Source of the DNA: Chamaelirium japonicum
Taxonomy: Eukaryota; Streptophyta; Magnoliopsida; Liliales; Melanthiaceae
Length of the DNA: 64,000 bases
Direction: 5' to 3'
NCBI GenBank assembly: GCA_947650365.1
Contig: OX393550.1
Coordinates: forward strand, 99,958,972-100,022,971
The notes under the pieces are model-generated. The model saw nothing but the letters and a program-made list of their open reading frames with translations, was not told where the DNA came from and did no database searches. Shown here piece after piece: positions 31,229-41,891 of this stretch (its first letter is position 1; each line of letters begins with the position of its first letter). The translations under genes and the position numbers were made by a program.

Positions 31229-32340
31229 AGAAATCTGTGGACGCGGAAAAAAGCGCGGGTCGTCTTTATTGCGAATCACACGAGATTACAATTGTGGCCG
31301 GGACCCGGGTTGCTCGGGTGTAGCGAGTCCGGGTTGCGGCGAGTTTTGATCAGGGGATTGTGGGAAAGATCTTCTGGGGGGTCCCTTTGATCCGCGTCTC
31401 CACGTGGTGTTCGTGCGAGAGCTCTGAAGGGGCTGCCCAGGACAGGGGTTTTACAGGGAGAGGGTTTTGGAGAGGCTAAGGAATGTCCACCGTTGCTTTG
31501 TCCCTTCCGTGCTTCGCGCTTTCTCGGCTAGGGGGTTTTCGGCTTCGTTCCTCGGTCTTCGCGTCTTCCTCGTTCCTTGCTTGACCTCGGTGTCCTTGAT
31601 CGTCGGTTCGCGGCGTCGATCTAGCTTTTGGCGTTGGCTTTGGCTTTGGCTTTTTGGCTTTGGCTTTGCTCCGGCGTGGCTCTGGCTTTTGCTTTGCTTC
31701 GGCGCTTGCACTTGGACGTAGCTGGGAGAGACTTGCGACGCTTTCGTTCTTCCGGACTTCGCGTCGTATCGGCTAGAACGTGCGGTGCTTTTGCTCGTGG
31801 CCGGCGTAGTCGCTTGGCTTTGGCACTTGCGTTGCTTTGGCGCGGGCTTTACTGGGGCTTTGCTTTGGCTTCTTGCGTTGGCTTTAGCTTTGGCATCAAC
31901 TCGATCTTCTTCTTCGAACGACGTGGGCTACTTCTCCGGTGCTTCGACGGTTTACGTATCGACTGGACTTCTCTTCTTCTCCGGGCTTCTTTGGCGTGAT
32001 CGGAGTCGAAGAATGCTTTCGAAGATGGTGGGGGTAGCACCGATCTCCGTGCGACGGTTGTGGCGTCGGCTTTTGTTGATGAAGACGATGAGGGTAGCGA
32101 CGGTCTCCGTGCGACGGTTGTAGCGTCGGCTTTTGTTGATGAAGACGACGAGGGTAGCGACGGTCTCCGTGCGACGGTTGTAGCGTCGACTTTTGTTGAT
32201 GAAGACGACGGGGTAGCGACGCTTCAGACGATCTGCTCCAGGCTTTCTTCTTCGTGGATGGGGCAGGCGTTAGTCGAAGACGACGGGGTGATGACGCTTC
32301 GCTTCTCTCCTCCGGGCTTTGGGGCTTGATCGGGATCGAG

Positions 32341-33435
32341 GATTTGTTGGAGCCGACGGGGTAGTGCCGCTCCTCTTCTTCTCCGGGCTTTTGAGCTTGA
32401 TCGGAGTCGAAGCTTGTTGGAGACGACGGGGTAGTGCCGCTCCTCTTCTTCTCCGGGCTTTTGGGCTTGATCGGAGTCGAAGCTTGTTGGAGACGACGGG
32501 GTAGTGCCGCTCCTCTTCTTCTCCGGGCTTTTGGGCTTGATCGGAGTCGAAGCTTGTTGGAGACGACGGGGTAGTGCCGCTCCTCTTCTTCTCCGGGCTT
32601 TTGAGCTTGATCGGAGTCGAAGCTTGTTGGAGACGACGGGGTAGTGCCGCTCCTCTTCTTCTCCGGGCTTTTGGGCTTGATCGGAGTCGAAGCTTGTTGG
32701 AGACGACGGGGTAGTGCCGCTCCTCTTCTTCTCCGGGCTTTTGGGCTTGATCGGAGTCGAAGCTTGTTGGAGACGACGGGGTAGTGCCGCTCCTCTTCTT
32801 CTCCGGGCTTTTGGGCTTGATCGGAGTCGAAGCTTGTTGGAGACGACGGGGTAGTGCCGCTCCTCTTCTTCTCCGGGCTTTTGGGCTTGATCGGAGTCGA
32901 AGCTTGTTGGAGACGACGGGGTAGTGCCGCTCCTCTTCTTCTCCGGGCTTTTGGGCTTGATCGGAGTCGAAGCTTGTTGGAGACGACGGGGTAGTGCCGC
33001 TCCTCTTCTTCTCCGGGCTTTTGGGCTTGATCGGAGTCGAAGCTTGTTGGAGACGACGGGGTAGTGCCGCTCCTCTTCTTCTCCGGGCTTTTGAGCTTGA
33101 TCGGAGTCGAAGCTTGTTGGAGACGACGGGGTAGTGCCGCTCCTCTTCTTCTCCGGGCTTTTGGGCTTGATCGGAGTCGAAGCTTGTTGGAGACGACGGG
33201 GTAGTGCCGCTCCTCTTCTTCTCCGGGCTTTTGGGCTTGATCGGAGTCGAAGCTTGTTGGAGACGACGGGGTAGTGCCGCTCCTCTTCTTCTCCGGGCTT
33301 TTGGGCTTGATCGGAGTCGAAGCTTGTTGGAGACGACGGGGTAGTGCCGCTCCTCTTCTTCTCCGGGCTTTTGGGCTTGATCGGAGTCGAAGCTTGTTGG
33401 AGACGACGGGGTAGTGCCGCTCCTCTTCTTCTCCG
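32341..33435. repeat. 70-bp tandem array in LTR-B, 16 units
   Basis: The unit contains TTGTTGGAGACGACGGGGTA and CTTGATCGGAGTCGAAGC. The starting word recurs every 70 bp from 32411 to 33391, with a variant first unit at 32341. Units are nearly identical (mainly TTGGGC versus TTGAGC). It lies downstream of the LTR TATA box, in the transcribed leader. Because 70 is not a multiple of three, every frame runs through it, giving false ORFs of 419-547 codons. Confidence 0.95.
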
Positions 33436-33691
33436 GCCTTTGCTTCTGGCGTCTTCGGAGTCGAAGGGTTCTTCTTCTCCGAGCTTTCTTCTTCGTGAAC
33501 GGAGTCGAAGGGGTGATCTTCGTGCGCAAGGGCCTTCACGTTGATGAGGACTTTCAGTAAGCCGATCCCTCGGGACAGGCTTGACTGTGCCTCGTGAAGC
33601 CTTGGGTCGATGAAGAAGCGTGCTTTCTTCTGCAGAGCTCTGGCGCTTCGTCTTCAATTTCTCGACCATTTTTTCATTCCCCCACCCCCTC

Positions 33692-33699
33692 TATTTATA
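33692..33699 (-). promoter_or_regulatory. TATA box, LTR-B
   Basis: TATAAATA on the minus strand in the conserved LTR position. Confidence 0.75.
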
Positions 33700-34348
33700 G
33701 GCAAAGGGGTGGGGAGAGAGATATGGGAACTTTTAATTTTGAATCCCTTTTGTATCTCTCTCATAATTGCCCTGGATTTATTCATCCATTGATGAGGGGA
33801 ATAACGTTTATTTGTTTTCCTTTTCTGGCGGGTGCAATTATGGCTGGATTTCGCACACGAAATCGATGGCGATCGGGCGCTTCGTCTTGTGCGTCGGATC
33901 GAGGGATCGGCGCAGATCCGCGTGTGTGCAGACGTCATACGCTACCTCCCCCCGCGCATGGCGGTATTTTTTCCTTTTCTTTCTTTTCTTTCCTTTTCTT
34001 TTCTTTCCTTTTCTTTTCTTTCCTTTCTTTTCTTTCCTTTTTCTTTTCTTTCTTTTTCTTCCCTTTCCTTGCAGGGCCGGCCGGCCCCCCATGGGGTTCG
34101 GGTCCTACTAGGGCCGGCCCCATGTGGCTCGGGTCCTAGTAGGGGCCGGCCCCATGGGGTTCGGACCCTAGTAGGGGCCGGCCCCCCTTGACGCATGGGG
34201 TCCGCTCCTCTTTGCTAGGTGCGAGTCGGGTCCGCGTGTCGGGTTTGCATCCACGTAGGGGCCTTTGAGTCGGGTCCGCGTGTCGGGTTTGCATCCGCGT
34301 CGACACACGTAAGTCGGGTTCGGGTCCGACGAAATTCGTGTGTCTACA

Positions 34349-34363
34349 AATGCCCCCTCAAGG
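34349..34363 (-). other. Polypurine tract of INT2
   Basis: CCTTGAGGGGGCATT on the minus strand, abutting LTR-B. Confidence 0.85.
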
Positions 34364-36410
34364 ACGAGTGCGTCGGTGAGAGCGTGTAGGGTCTGGACGC
34401 GTAAGAATCGTAGAGCGCTTGTCCTTGATTCCTTTTGTGGGCAGGCTTGGGGGAGCACGGCTGAGGTGCGAGTTGCCTTTGCCGCCTCTCTCTTCCTCTT
34501 TCTTCTTCTTCCCTTTTTTTTTTTTTTTTTTTTGGACCACGGGAGCTGCAGCAGCAGTGGCAGGGTCCGCCAGGGCTGCGGCGGCTGGGCACGAGGCCAG
34601 CGGCGTGCGGCGCGCAGAGCTGAGTGCCGATGCGAGCAGTTGGCTGTGGCTCTTGCTTGTAGAGAAGACCTTCGCTATGGTTTCGATCATCTTCTTCGTT
34701 GCGGACCTCTTTTGCTCCAAAGTTTGCACGGACGTCAAAGGTGGCCGTTGCACGGAGTTCGAGACTGGCGCGAGGGCGACTGGAGTGCGATGACGGCGAC
34801 GGTGCATCTCGGCGGAGGACTGTCGCTCCTCCCTTGGTGTGGGAGCGCAATGACGAGGCCGATTGTCGACGGCGACCGTTGCACGATGTCCGAAGGCGAC
34901 TTAGGAGAGACGGGAGCGTGAAGACGAAGGCAACATGTCTCGACGTAGTCCCATGGCGGCGCGCGGATGACGAAGGCGCGAAGATGACGGCGATGCACCC
35001 CGGCGGAGTGTTGGCGATGGTGACGCACCTCGGCGCGATGAGGAGGAGGTGGAGCCATTGCAAGCGAGGCGAAGCTCCCCTTTTCTTTCCCTTTTTTTTT
35101 TTTTTTTTTTTGTGCGCGGAGTACAGCAGTAGCGACGGTGGCTGGCTACGGCGCGCGCGAAGGCCGGGGTGCCGCGGAGGCGGTGGCTCGCGGAGGCAGC
35201 AGCAGCAGCAGCGGTAGGCGATGGCCGAGCGGCGCGCGGGCTGCGGTGCGGGTGCCAGTGGCTCGCGGGCCCTTCTTTTTCTTTCTTTTTTCTTTCCTTT
35301 TTTTTTTTTTTTTTTTTTTCTTTCTTTCTTTCCTTTTCTTTTCTTTCTTTCCTTTTTCTCTTCCTTCCTTTTCTTTTTCTTTTCTTTCTTTCTTCTCCTT
35401 CTTCTGGTTCGCGGTGCTGGGTTGTGTCAGCGGGGCGCGGGCTGCGGCTGGGCGACGCGAGGCAGCGGCGAGCGGTCGGCGGCCGGGGCTGGGTGGCCAG
35501 GCGCGGGGGCGGCGCACGGGCCCAGGTGGCAGGCGGGCGCAATGGTGGCCGGGGCTGGGTGGCCAGGCGCGCGGGGGAGCGGGGCCGGCGGCACACGGCG
35601 AGGTCGGGCGGGCTGCGCGCGGTCGTCGGCGTGCTGCGCGGAGCTCGGCGGGCCGGCTGTCGGGCGCGGAGACCGGGGCGCATGCGAGGCTGGGGCGCGG
35701 GAGCGGGTGGCGGCGGTGGCCCCGAGCAGGTCGGCTGCGGCGACGGTGGCGTCGCCGCCTCGCCGGTTCGGTCGGGCTCGAGTCGGACGGTCTCCCCCCC
35801 CCGCCCGACTGGATCGGAGGAGAAGAAGGAGGGGAGGGCTACGGGCCCTGCTGCTGCTGCTGTGTCATCATTTTTTTTTTCTTTCTTTTTTTTTTTCTTT
35901 CTTTCTTTCTTTTTCTTTCCTTCTTCTTCTGGTCCGCGAAGGCTGCAGCGCGGTGGTCCGGGCGGGCGCGGGCCGTGTTGCGAGCGGCGCGGTGGCCGGG
36001 GCGCGGGTAGGCGGCGTACGGCGCGGGAGCGGGGGCTGCAGGCGATGGTGGCGCGCGAGGAGTGCAGGCCGACGGGGCGATGGCCGGGCGCGGGCGCGGA
36101 CGCAGCGGTGGCCGGGGCTGGGCGGCCAGGTGCGGTAGTCGGGGCCGGCGGCGGTGGCCGGGGCGCAGGCCGGGGCGCGGGCGGCGCTTGCGGGGACGCG
36201 CGCAGGTGGCACGCGACGCGGGCGGAGGCCGTCGCCGGGGCGCGGAGCCGGAGGTCGGGCAGGGCGGCGGCGTGCGCGAGTCGGGCGCGGGCTCCCTCCC
36301 CCCCCCTTGACTGGATCGGAGGAGAAGGAGGAGGCAGCGGCCCCCCCCCCCCTCCTCTGCTGTCTGGTTCTCTTTGGGGAGAGGAGGCTGCGGGCCCCGC
36401 TTTCCCCCTT

Positions 36411-36447
<37 letters not shown>

Positions 36448-37201
36448 GGCCAATGGGGAGGGGGCTGTGGTTTTCTCTCCTGACCGAACACAACCCCTCT
36501 TCTTTTTTTTTTCTTTTTTTTTTTTTTGTCTCTCCTCTTCTACCGGTCGGATGCGGAGAACAACAGCAGCAGTGGTGCATGGCGCAAGAGCTGCGACACG
36601 GCGGCATCCGGCATGGGCGCGGAGTGCGATGCAGACGCGGGCCGTGGCCGTAGCGCAATAGCGGTGTATGGTGCGGCACGAGGCGCGGTGGCCAACTGGT
36701 GCGGCGTGGGGCCCGGAGGCCGGCTGGTGCGGCGTTTGAAGACGAAGGCTTCCGTCGGCTTGGAGACGAAGGCTTCTTCGATGCTTGGAGACCATCGGCG
36801 GAAGAGTGCTGCCTGGGGTTGCACGAGACTTGCTCCGTCTTCTCGGTGTCGCCTCTTTCGTCGACGGCGGCGGCGATGGTGCGCGACGCTTGAAGACGAA
36901 GGCTTCCGTCGGCTTGGAGACGAAGGCTTCTTTGACGCTTGGAGACCGTCGGCGGAAGAGTGCTGCCTGGGGTTGCACAAGACTTGCTCCGTCTTCCCGG
37001 TGTCGCCTCTTTCGTCGACGGTGGCGGCGATGGTGCGCGTTGCTTGATGACAACGGCACGGCAAAAAGACGAAGCCGAGTGTGGTGGCAATCGCCTGGCG
37101 CGAGGATGAGTCGGAGGCGTTGAAGGCCAGGGAAGGTGGCTCCCTCCTTTTTTTTTTTTTTTTTTTGAATTGACTTTACCTCTCGATCAGTCTTGCACTT
37201 T

Positions 37202-37540
37202 TCATATCCTTGCAAGATTCGTCCCCCTGAGTACCTTCCGAAGGCTGGCTAGATTATTGATGAGGTCAACCGCGGGTTTAGAGTTACTAGCGAGGTTGCA
37301 CCTTTCTGGTAGCAATGTCAGCTTGAAGGACACCGAGATGGGCGTTCTGAAGAGGATGTCGAGGCCACGAGCATCAATCAAGGAGTAGACTGCTTTGGTT
37401 GTCTTTTGCTTGTCGATCTTGACCTTGATGACAGCTCCAGTGGTTCTTTTGGCTTTGTGGAGGTCACGAAGGCTGCGGTTGTTGTTTATGCGTCCGCCAT
37501 TCTTCGGGTTGCTGCTTTTGACTTCAGTGGCAGTTTCCAT
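37202..37540 (-). CDS. Conserved short ORF of unknown function in the 3' region
   Basis: An ATG at 37538-37540 opens 112 codons of mixed, non-repetitive composition (includes TTGAVIKVKIDKQKTTKAV and AVDLINNLASLRKVLRG). The same segment in INT1, INT3 and INT4 is interrupted by one-base differences (ATCAATCAAGG here, ATCAACAAGG there). It could be a relic of a longer protein, a captured host fragment, or the antisense of the plus-strand frame listed next. No family was recognised. Confidence 0.3.
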   Translation of the reverse strand: METATEVKSSNPKNGGRINNNRSLRDLHKAKRTTGAVIKVKIDKQKTTKAVYSLIDARGLDILFRTPISVSFKLTLLPERCNLASNSKPAVDLINNLASLRKVLRGTNLARI

Positions 37541-37880
37541 CCTTCAGGTGGGCCTGAGCTTTTGCATGAGCCCGGTGGATTTCAAGGCAACGACTCTTTT
37601 TTTGCGGAGCAGATGCGCACCTTCTTTGGAGGGTGGCGAGCTTCATTGCTTACGACCGTCTTCGCTGGAGGACGCTTCCTTGGGCTTAGCTGCGACTGAG
37701 GGGGAGAGACGTCGAGCATCGCTTCAGAAGCTGGGGAATGCCCGAGCGACCAAGAAGACTTCTGGAGTTGAGTTTGTGAAGCAGCGGAAAGCTGGCGACG
37801 CATCGAGAGTTGACTGCTTCCCTACCCCTGGAATTGCAGCGCGTGTAAGCTGTTGGGAACGAGCCACTTTGGCGCCTTAA
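37428..37880 (+). other. Antisense ORF with hydrophobic segments, unproven
   Basis: The plus strand is opposite to the element. From ATG 37428-37430 an open frame of 150 codons has two hydrophobic stretches (MTAPVVLLALW and FFGLLLLTSVAVSILQVGL) and then a charged segment (TEGERRRASLQKLGNAR). Related frames occur in INT3 (43703-44080) and, shorter, in INT1 (23885-24178) and INT4 (54304-54597). Antisense ORFs in this position are known from some Tat-lineage elements such as Grande. Whether this one is expressed cannot be told here. Confidence 0.3.
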
Positions 37881-38171
37881 GGACTTCGACTTGCCATACT
37901 TGTGCGTCGCTTTAGAAGCTGGAGTTCCTTTTGGGGAAAGCTCGAGCGACCGAAAAGACGTCTAGAGCAGAGCTTGCGAAGCGGCGTGAAGAGCTGATGA
38001 AGTGCCGAGAGCTGGTGGAGCAATCGAGAAGGCTTCCAAGGCGGACTATGCGAAGTGGTGTGCATAGCTGGCGATGCGTCAGAAGTTCACGACTTCTCTA
38101 TCCTGGGAGTTGCAGCACGTGTAGGCCGCGGGAGGCGAGCTGCTTCAGCGCCTCCGAGACTTTGACTTTCT

Positions 38172-38294
38172 TATCATCTTTTGGTTTGCTGACTTTCGTC
38201 GACCAGCTCTCACCAAGTCAACAGATTTCTTTTGGTTTGCTGACTTGCGTCCACAGATTTTTGGTTTGTTCTTCGAGTCCCCCTGGGCGTGCCA
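38172..38294. other. Patchwork junction in INT2
   Basis: Joins the 3' region to the primer-binding site through short pieces: GGTTTGCTGACTT twice, CGACCAGCTCTCACCAAGTC (inverted gag-pro), CGTCCACAGATTT (inverted LTR edge), and gag-derived TTGTTCTTCGAGTCCCC fused to CTGGGCGTGCCAG over a GTCCCC overlap. It marks a gag-pro deletion with inserted filler. Confidence 0.65.
38277..38294 (-). other. Primer-binding site, INT2
   Basis: TGGCACGCCCAGGGGGAC on the minus strand, same variant as INT1, six bases from LTR-C. Confidence 0.75.
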
Positions 38295-38300
38295 GAAATC

Positions 38301-40369
38301 TGTGGACGCGGAAAAAAGCGCGGGTCGTCTTTATTGCGAATCACACGAGATTACAATTGTGGCCGGGACCCGGGTTGCTCGGGTGTAGCGAGTCCGGGTT
38401 GCGGCGAGTTTTGATCAGGGGATTGTGGGAAAGATCTTCTGGGGGATCCCTTTGATCCGCGTCTCCACGTGGTGTTCGTGCGAGAGCTCTGAAGGGGCTG
38501 CCCAGGACAGGGGTTTTACAGGGAGAGGGTTTTGGAGAGGCTAAGGAATGTCCACCGTTGCTTTGTCCCTTCCGTGCTTCGCGCTTTCTCGGCTAGGGGG
38601 TTTTCGGCTTCGTTCCTCGGTCTTCGTGTCTTCCTCGTTCCTTGCTTGACCTCGGTGTCCTTGATCGTCGGTTCGCGGCGTCGATCGAGATTTTGGCGTC
38701 GGCTTTGGCTTTGGCTTTTTGGCTTTGGCTTTGCTCCGGCGTGGCTCTGGCTTTTGCTTTGCTTCGGCGCTTGCACTTGGACGTAGCTGGGAGAGACTTG
38801 CGATGCTTTCGTTCTTCCGGACTTCGCGTCGTATCGGCTAGAACGTGCGGTGCTTTTGCTCGTGGCCGGCGTAGTCGCTTGGCTTTGGCACTTGCGTTGC
38901 TTTGGCGCGGGCTTTACTGGGCTTTGCTTTGGCTTCTTGCGTTGCTTTAGCTTTGGCGTCTACTCGATCTTCTTCTTCGAACGACGTGGGCTACTCCTCC
39001 GGTGCTTCGACGGTTTGCGTGTCGACTGGACTTCTCTTCTTCTCCGGGCTTCTTTGGCGTGATCGGGGTCGAAGAATGCTTTTGAAGATGGTAGGGGTAG
39101 CACCGATCTCCGTGCGACGGTTGTAGCGTCGGCTTTTGTTGATGAAGACGACGGGGTAGTGACGCTTCAGATGATCTGTTCCAGCCTTTCTTCTTCGTGG
39201 ATGGTGCAGATGTTTGTCGAAGACGACGGGGTGATGACGCTTCGCTTCTCTCCTCCGGGCTTTGGGGCTTGATCGGGATCGAGGACTTGTTGGAGACGAC
39301 GGGGTAGTGCCGCTCCTCTTCTTCTCCGGGCTTTTGGGCTTGATCGGAGTCGAAGCTTGTTGGAGACGACGGGGTAGTGCCGCTCCTCTTCTTCTCCGGG
39401 CTTTTGGGCTTGATCGGAGTCGAAGCTTGTTGGAGACGACGGGGTAGTGCCGCTCCTCTTCTTCTCCGGCCTTTGCTTCTGGCGTCCTCGGAGTCGAAGG
39501 GTTCTTCTTCTCCGAGCTTTCTTCTTCGTGAACGGAGTCGAAGGGGTGATCTTCGTGCGCAAGGGCCTTCACGTTGATGAGGACTTTCAGTAAGCCGATC
39601 CCTCGGGACAGGCTTGACTGTGCCTCGTGAAGCCTTGGGTCGATGAAGAAGCGTGCTTTCTTCTGCAGAGCTATGGCGCTTCGTCTTCAATTTCTCCACC
39701 ATTTTTTCCTTCCCCCCACCCCCTCTATTTATAGGCAAAGAGGTGGGGAGAGAGATATGGGAACTTTTTAATTTTAAATCCCTTTTGTATCTCTCTCATA
39801 ATTACCCGTATTTTATTCATCCATTGATGAGGGGAATAACATTTAGTTGTTTTCCTTTTCTGGCGGGTGCAATTATGGCTGGATTTTGCGCACGAAATCG
39901 ATGGCGATCGGGCGCTTCGTCTTGTGCGTCGGATCGAGGGATCGGCGCAGATCCGCGTGTGTGCAGACGTCATACGCTACCTCCCCCCGCGCATGGCGGT
40001 ATTTTTTTCCTTTTCTTTCTTTTCTTTCCTTTTCTTTTCTTTCCTTTTTCTTTTCTTTCCTTTCTTTTCTTTCCTTTTTCTTTCTTTTTTTTTTCTTTTC
40101 TTTCTTTTTTCTTCCCTTTCCTTGCAGGGCCGGCCGGCCCCTCCATGGGGTTCGGTCCCCACTAGGGCCGGCCCTATAGGGTTCGGACCCTAGTAGGGGC
40201 CGGCCCCTCTTGGGGCGGGGTCCGAGTCCGTGTCGGCGCGCGCGAGTCGGGTCCGCGTGTCGGGTTTGTATCCACGTCGGCGCGAGCGAGTTGGGTCCGC
40301 GTGTCGGGTTTGCATCTGCGTCGGCACACGTAAGTCGGGTTCGGGTCCGACGAAATTCGTGTGTCTACA
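38301..40369 (-). repeat. LTR-C (internal)
   Basis: 2,069 bp. Three 70-bp units (about 39283-39470). Left neighbour is a primer-binding site, right neighbour a polypurine tract, and there is no target duplication. Pyrimidine tract 40002-40125. Shares GATCGGGGTCGAAGAATGC with LTR-D only. Confidence 0.95.
39726..39733 (-). promoter_or_regulatory. TATA box, LTR-C
   Basis: TATAAATA on the minus strand in the conserved LTR position. Confidence 0.75.
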
Positions 40370-40384
40370 AATGCCCCCTCAAGG
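40370..40384 (-). other. Polypurine tract of INT3
   Basis: CCTTGAGGGGGCATT on the minus strand, abutting LTR-C. Confidence 0.85.
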
Positions 40385-41891
40385 ACGAGTGTGTCGATGA
40401 GAACGTGTCGGGCTTGGACGCGTAAGAATCGTAGAGCACTTGTCCTTGATTCCTTTTGTGGGCGGGGTCGGGTGTCTGTTTAAGGACCCCTACCCCCTTC
40501 ATCCACCATTGTGCTTCTTTGCGAAGGTTCTGCCGGCTTCTGGAGACCGCTGTCGGAAGAGAGCTGCCGGGGCTGCACGCGACTTGCTCCGTCTTCCCGG
40601 TGTTGCCTCTTTCGTCTCTTTTTTTTTTTTTTGCGTGCGCGGAGTACAGCAGTAGCGACGGTGGCTAGCTACGGCGCGCGCGAAGGCCGGGGTGCCGCGG
40701 CGGCGGTGGCTCGCGGAGGCAGCAGCAGCAGCAGCGGCAGGCGATGGCCGAGCGGCGCGCGGGCTGCGGTGCGGGTGCCAGTGGCTCGCGGACCCTTCTT
40801 TTTCTTTCCTTCCTTTTCCTTCTTTTTCTTTCTTTTTTTTTTTTTTTTCTTTCCTTTTCTTTTCTTTTCTTCTCTTTTTTTTTTTTTTTCTTTCCTTTTC
40901 TTTTCTTTCTTTCTTTCCTTCCTTTTCTTTTCTTTCCTTTCTTTTCTTTTCTTTCCTTCTTCTCCTTCTTCTGGTTCTGGTATGCGGGAGCAGCAGCGGC
41001 CGGGGCTGCAGTGGCCCAGCGGCAGCGGAGGCAGTGCATGGCGCGGGCGGGGGCCGTTCGTCGGGGCGCAGCTGCGGCGCGGGGGCCCGGGCTCGGTGGT
41101 GCGCGGGTGCTGCGACGCGGAGGCCGGGCGGTAGGCAGGCGGCGCGCGTAGGGGCGCTGGGAGTCGGGCGGTGGCTGCGGCACGCGCGGAGGGGCCCTGG
41201 CGCGGGGCGGCTGGGGCGTCGCGGTGGCGGGCCCGGGCGCGGGTGGTGCGAGGCCAGAGGCCGGGACGGCGGCGGCTTGGTCGGGCGCGGCGGCCAGCGG
41301 AGGTGGCGCGCGGGCGGAGTCGGGCCGGCGTCCCCGAGTCGGGCGGCGAAGGAGGGGGGCTGCAGGCCCCCCCCTCCCTTTTTCTCTCTTTTTTTTTTTT
41401 TTGGTTGGTGTCGGTTGCTGATTGGGGAGGGGGGCGCGGTGCAGGCTGCTGCTGCCCCCCCCCCTTTTTTTTTTTTTTTTCTTTCTTTCTTTCTTTCTTT
41501 TTCTTTCCTTCTTCTTCTGGTCTGCGAAGGCGGCAGGCGGCGTGGCTGTCGGAGCAGGCAGCGGCGGCGACGACCCACAGCGCTGGCTGCAGTATGTGCG
41601 GCGCGGGGCCGGGAGCGAGTGGCGCGGAGGCCCGGTGCGGTCGCAGAAGCAACGAGGGCGGCCGCCGGTGCGACTCTGAGTCGGGCGGGCCCCGATCGGG
41701 TCGGAGGTGGAACGCAGTGGTAACGGCGGCGTCTCTGGGTTGGCGGGGCGTGGGGCGCAGCTGCGGCTCGGCGCGCGGGGTTGAGTGCAGGCGGCATGGG
41801 TACGTGGCGCAGACGACGGGTGTGTGGAGCGGCGCTGGCGCGGCATAGGCGGGCGGTGGCCAGGCTTCAAGCTGCGCGAGTGGTGTGCGGC

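Larger units (their letters stand above)
31235..34348 (-). repeat. LTR-B (internal, enlarged)
   Basis: 3,114 bp, about 0.9 kb longer than its sisters because of a 16-unit 70-bp repeat. Left neighbour is the INT1 primer-binding site and right neighbour the INT2 polypurine tract, so it serves both units. There is no target duplication at its ends. Pyrimidine tract 33966-34070. Private variants include TGGGGGGTCC near 31375. Confidence 0.95.
34349..38300 (-). mobile_element. INT2: internal region without gag-pro
   Basis: Only 3.95 kb between LTR-B and LTR-C. The primer-binding site is joined almost directly to the 3' noncoding region, and the whole gag-pro is missing. It holds GC-rich blocks (35400-35870, 35930-36410), CTTT tracts (35275-35400, 35870-35925), poly(T) at 36413-36446, two units of the 154-bp repeat (36735-37045) and the about 190-bp repeat. 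It can move only if Gag, protease and pol all come from elsewhere. The 729-codon minus-strand frame at 34901-37090 is low-complexity and not called a gene. Confidence 0.85.

Noticed and set aside
31896..33669. Minus-strand ORFs of 547, 481 and 419 codons in LTR-B (and shorter ones in the other LTRs)
   Set aside because: They are the 70-bp repeat read in its three frames, inside a noncoding LTR. All frames are open at once, which is a composition effect.
34901..37090. 729-codon minus-strand ORF in INT2 and similar ones at 40665-42906, 51762-53561 and 21291-22649
   Set aside because: Low-complexity Arg/Pro/Ala/Lys translations of GC-rich blocks, CTTT tracts and the 154-bp repeat, with overlapping frames open on both strands and no recognisable domain.
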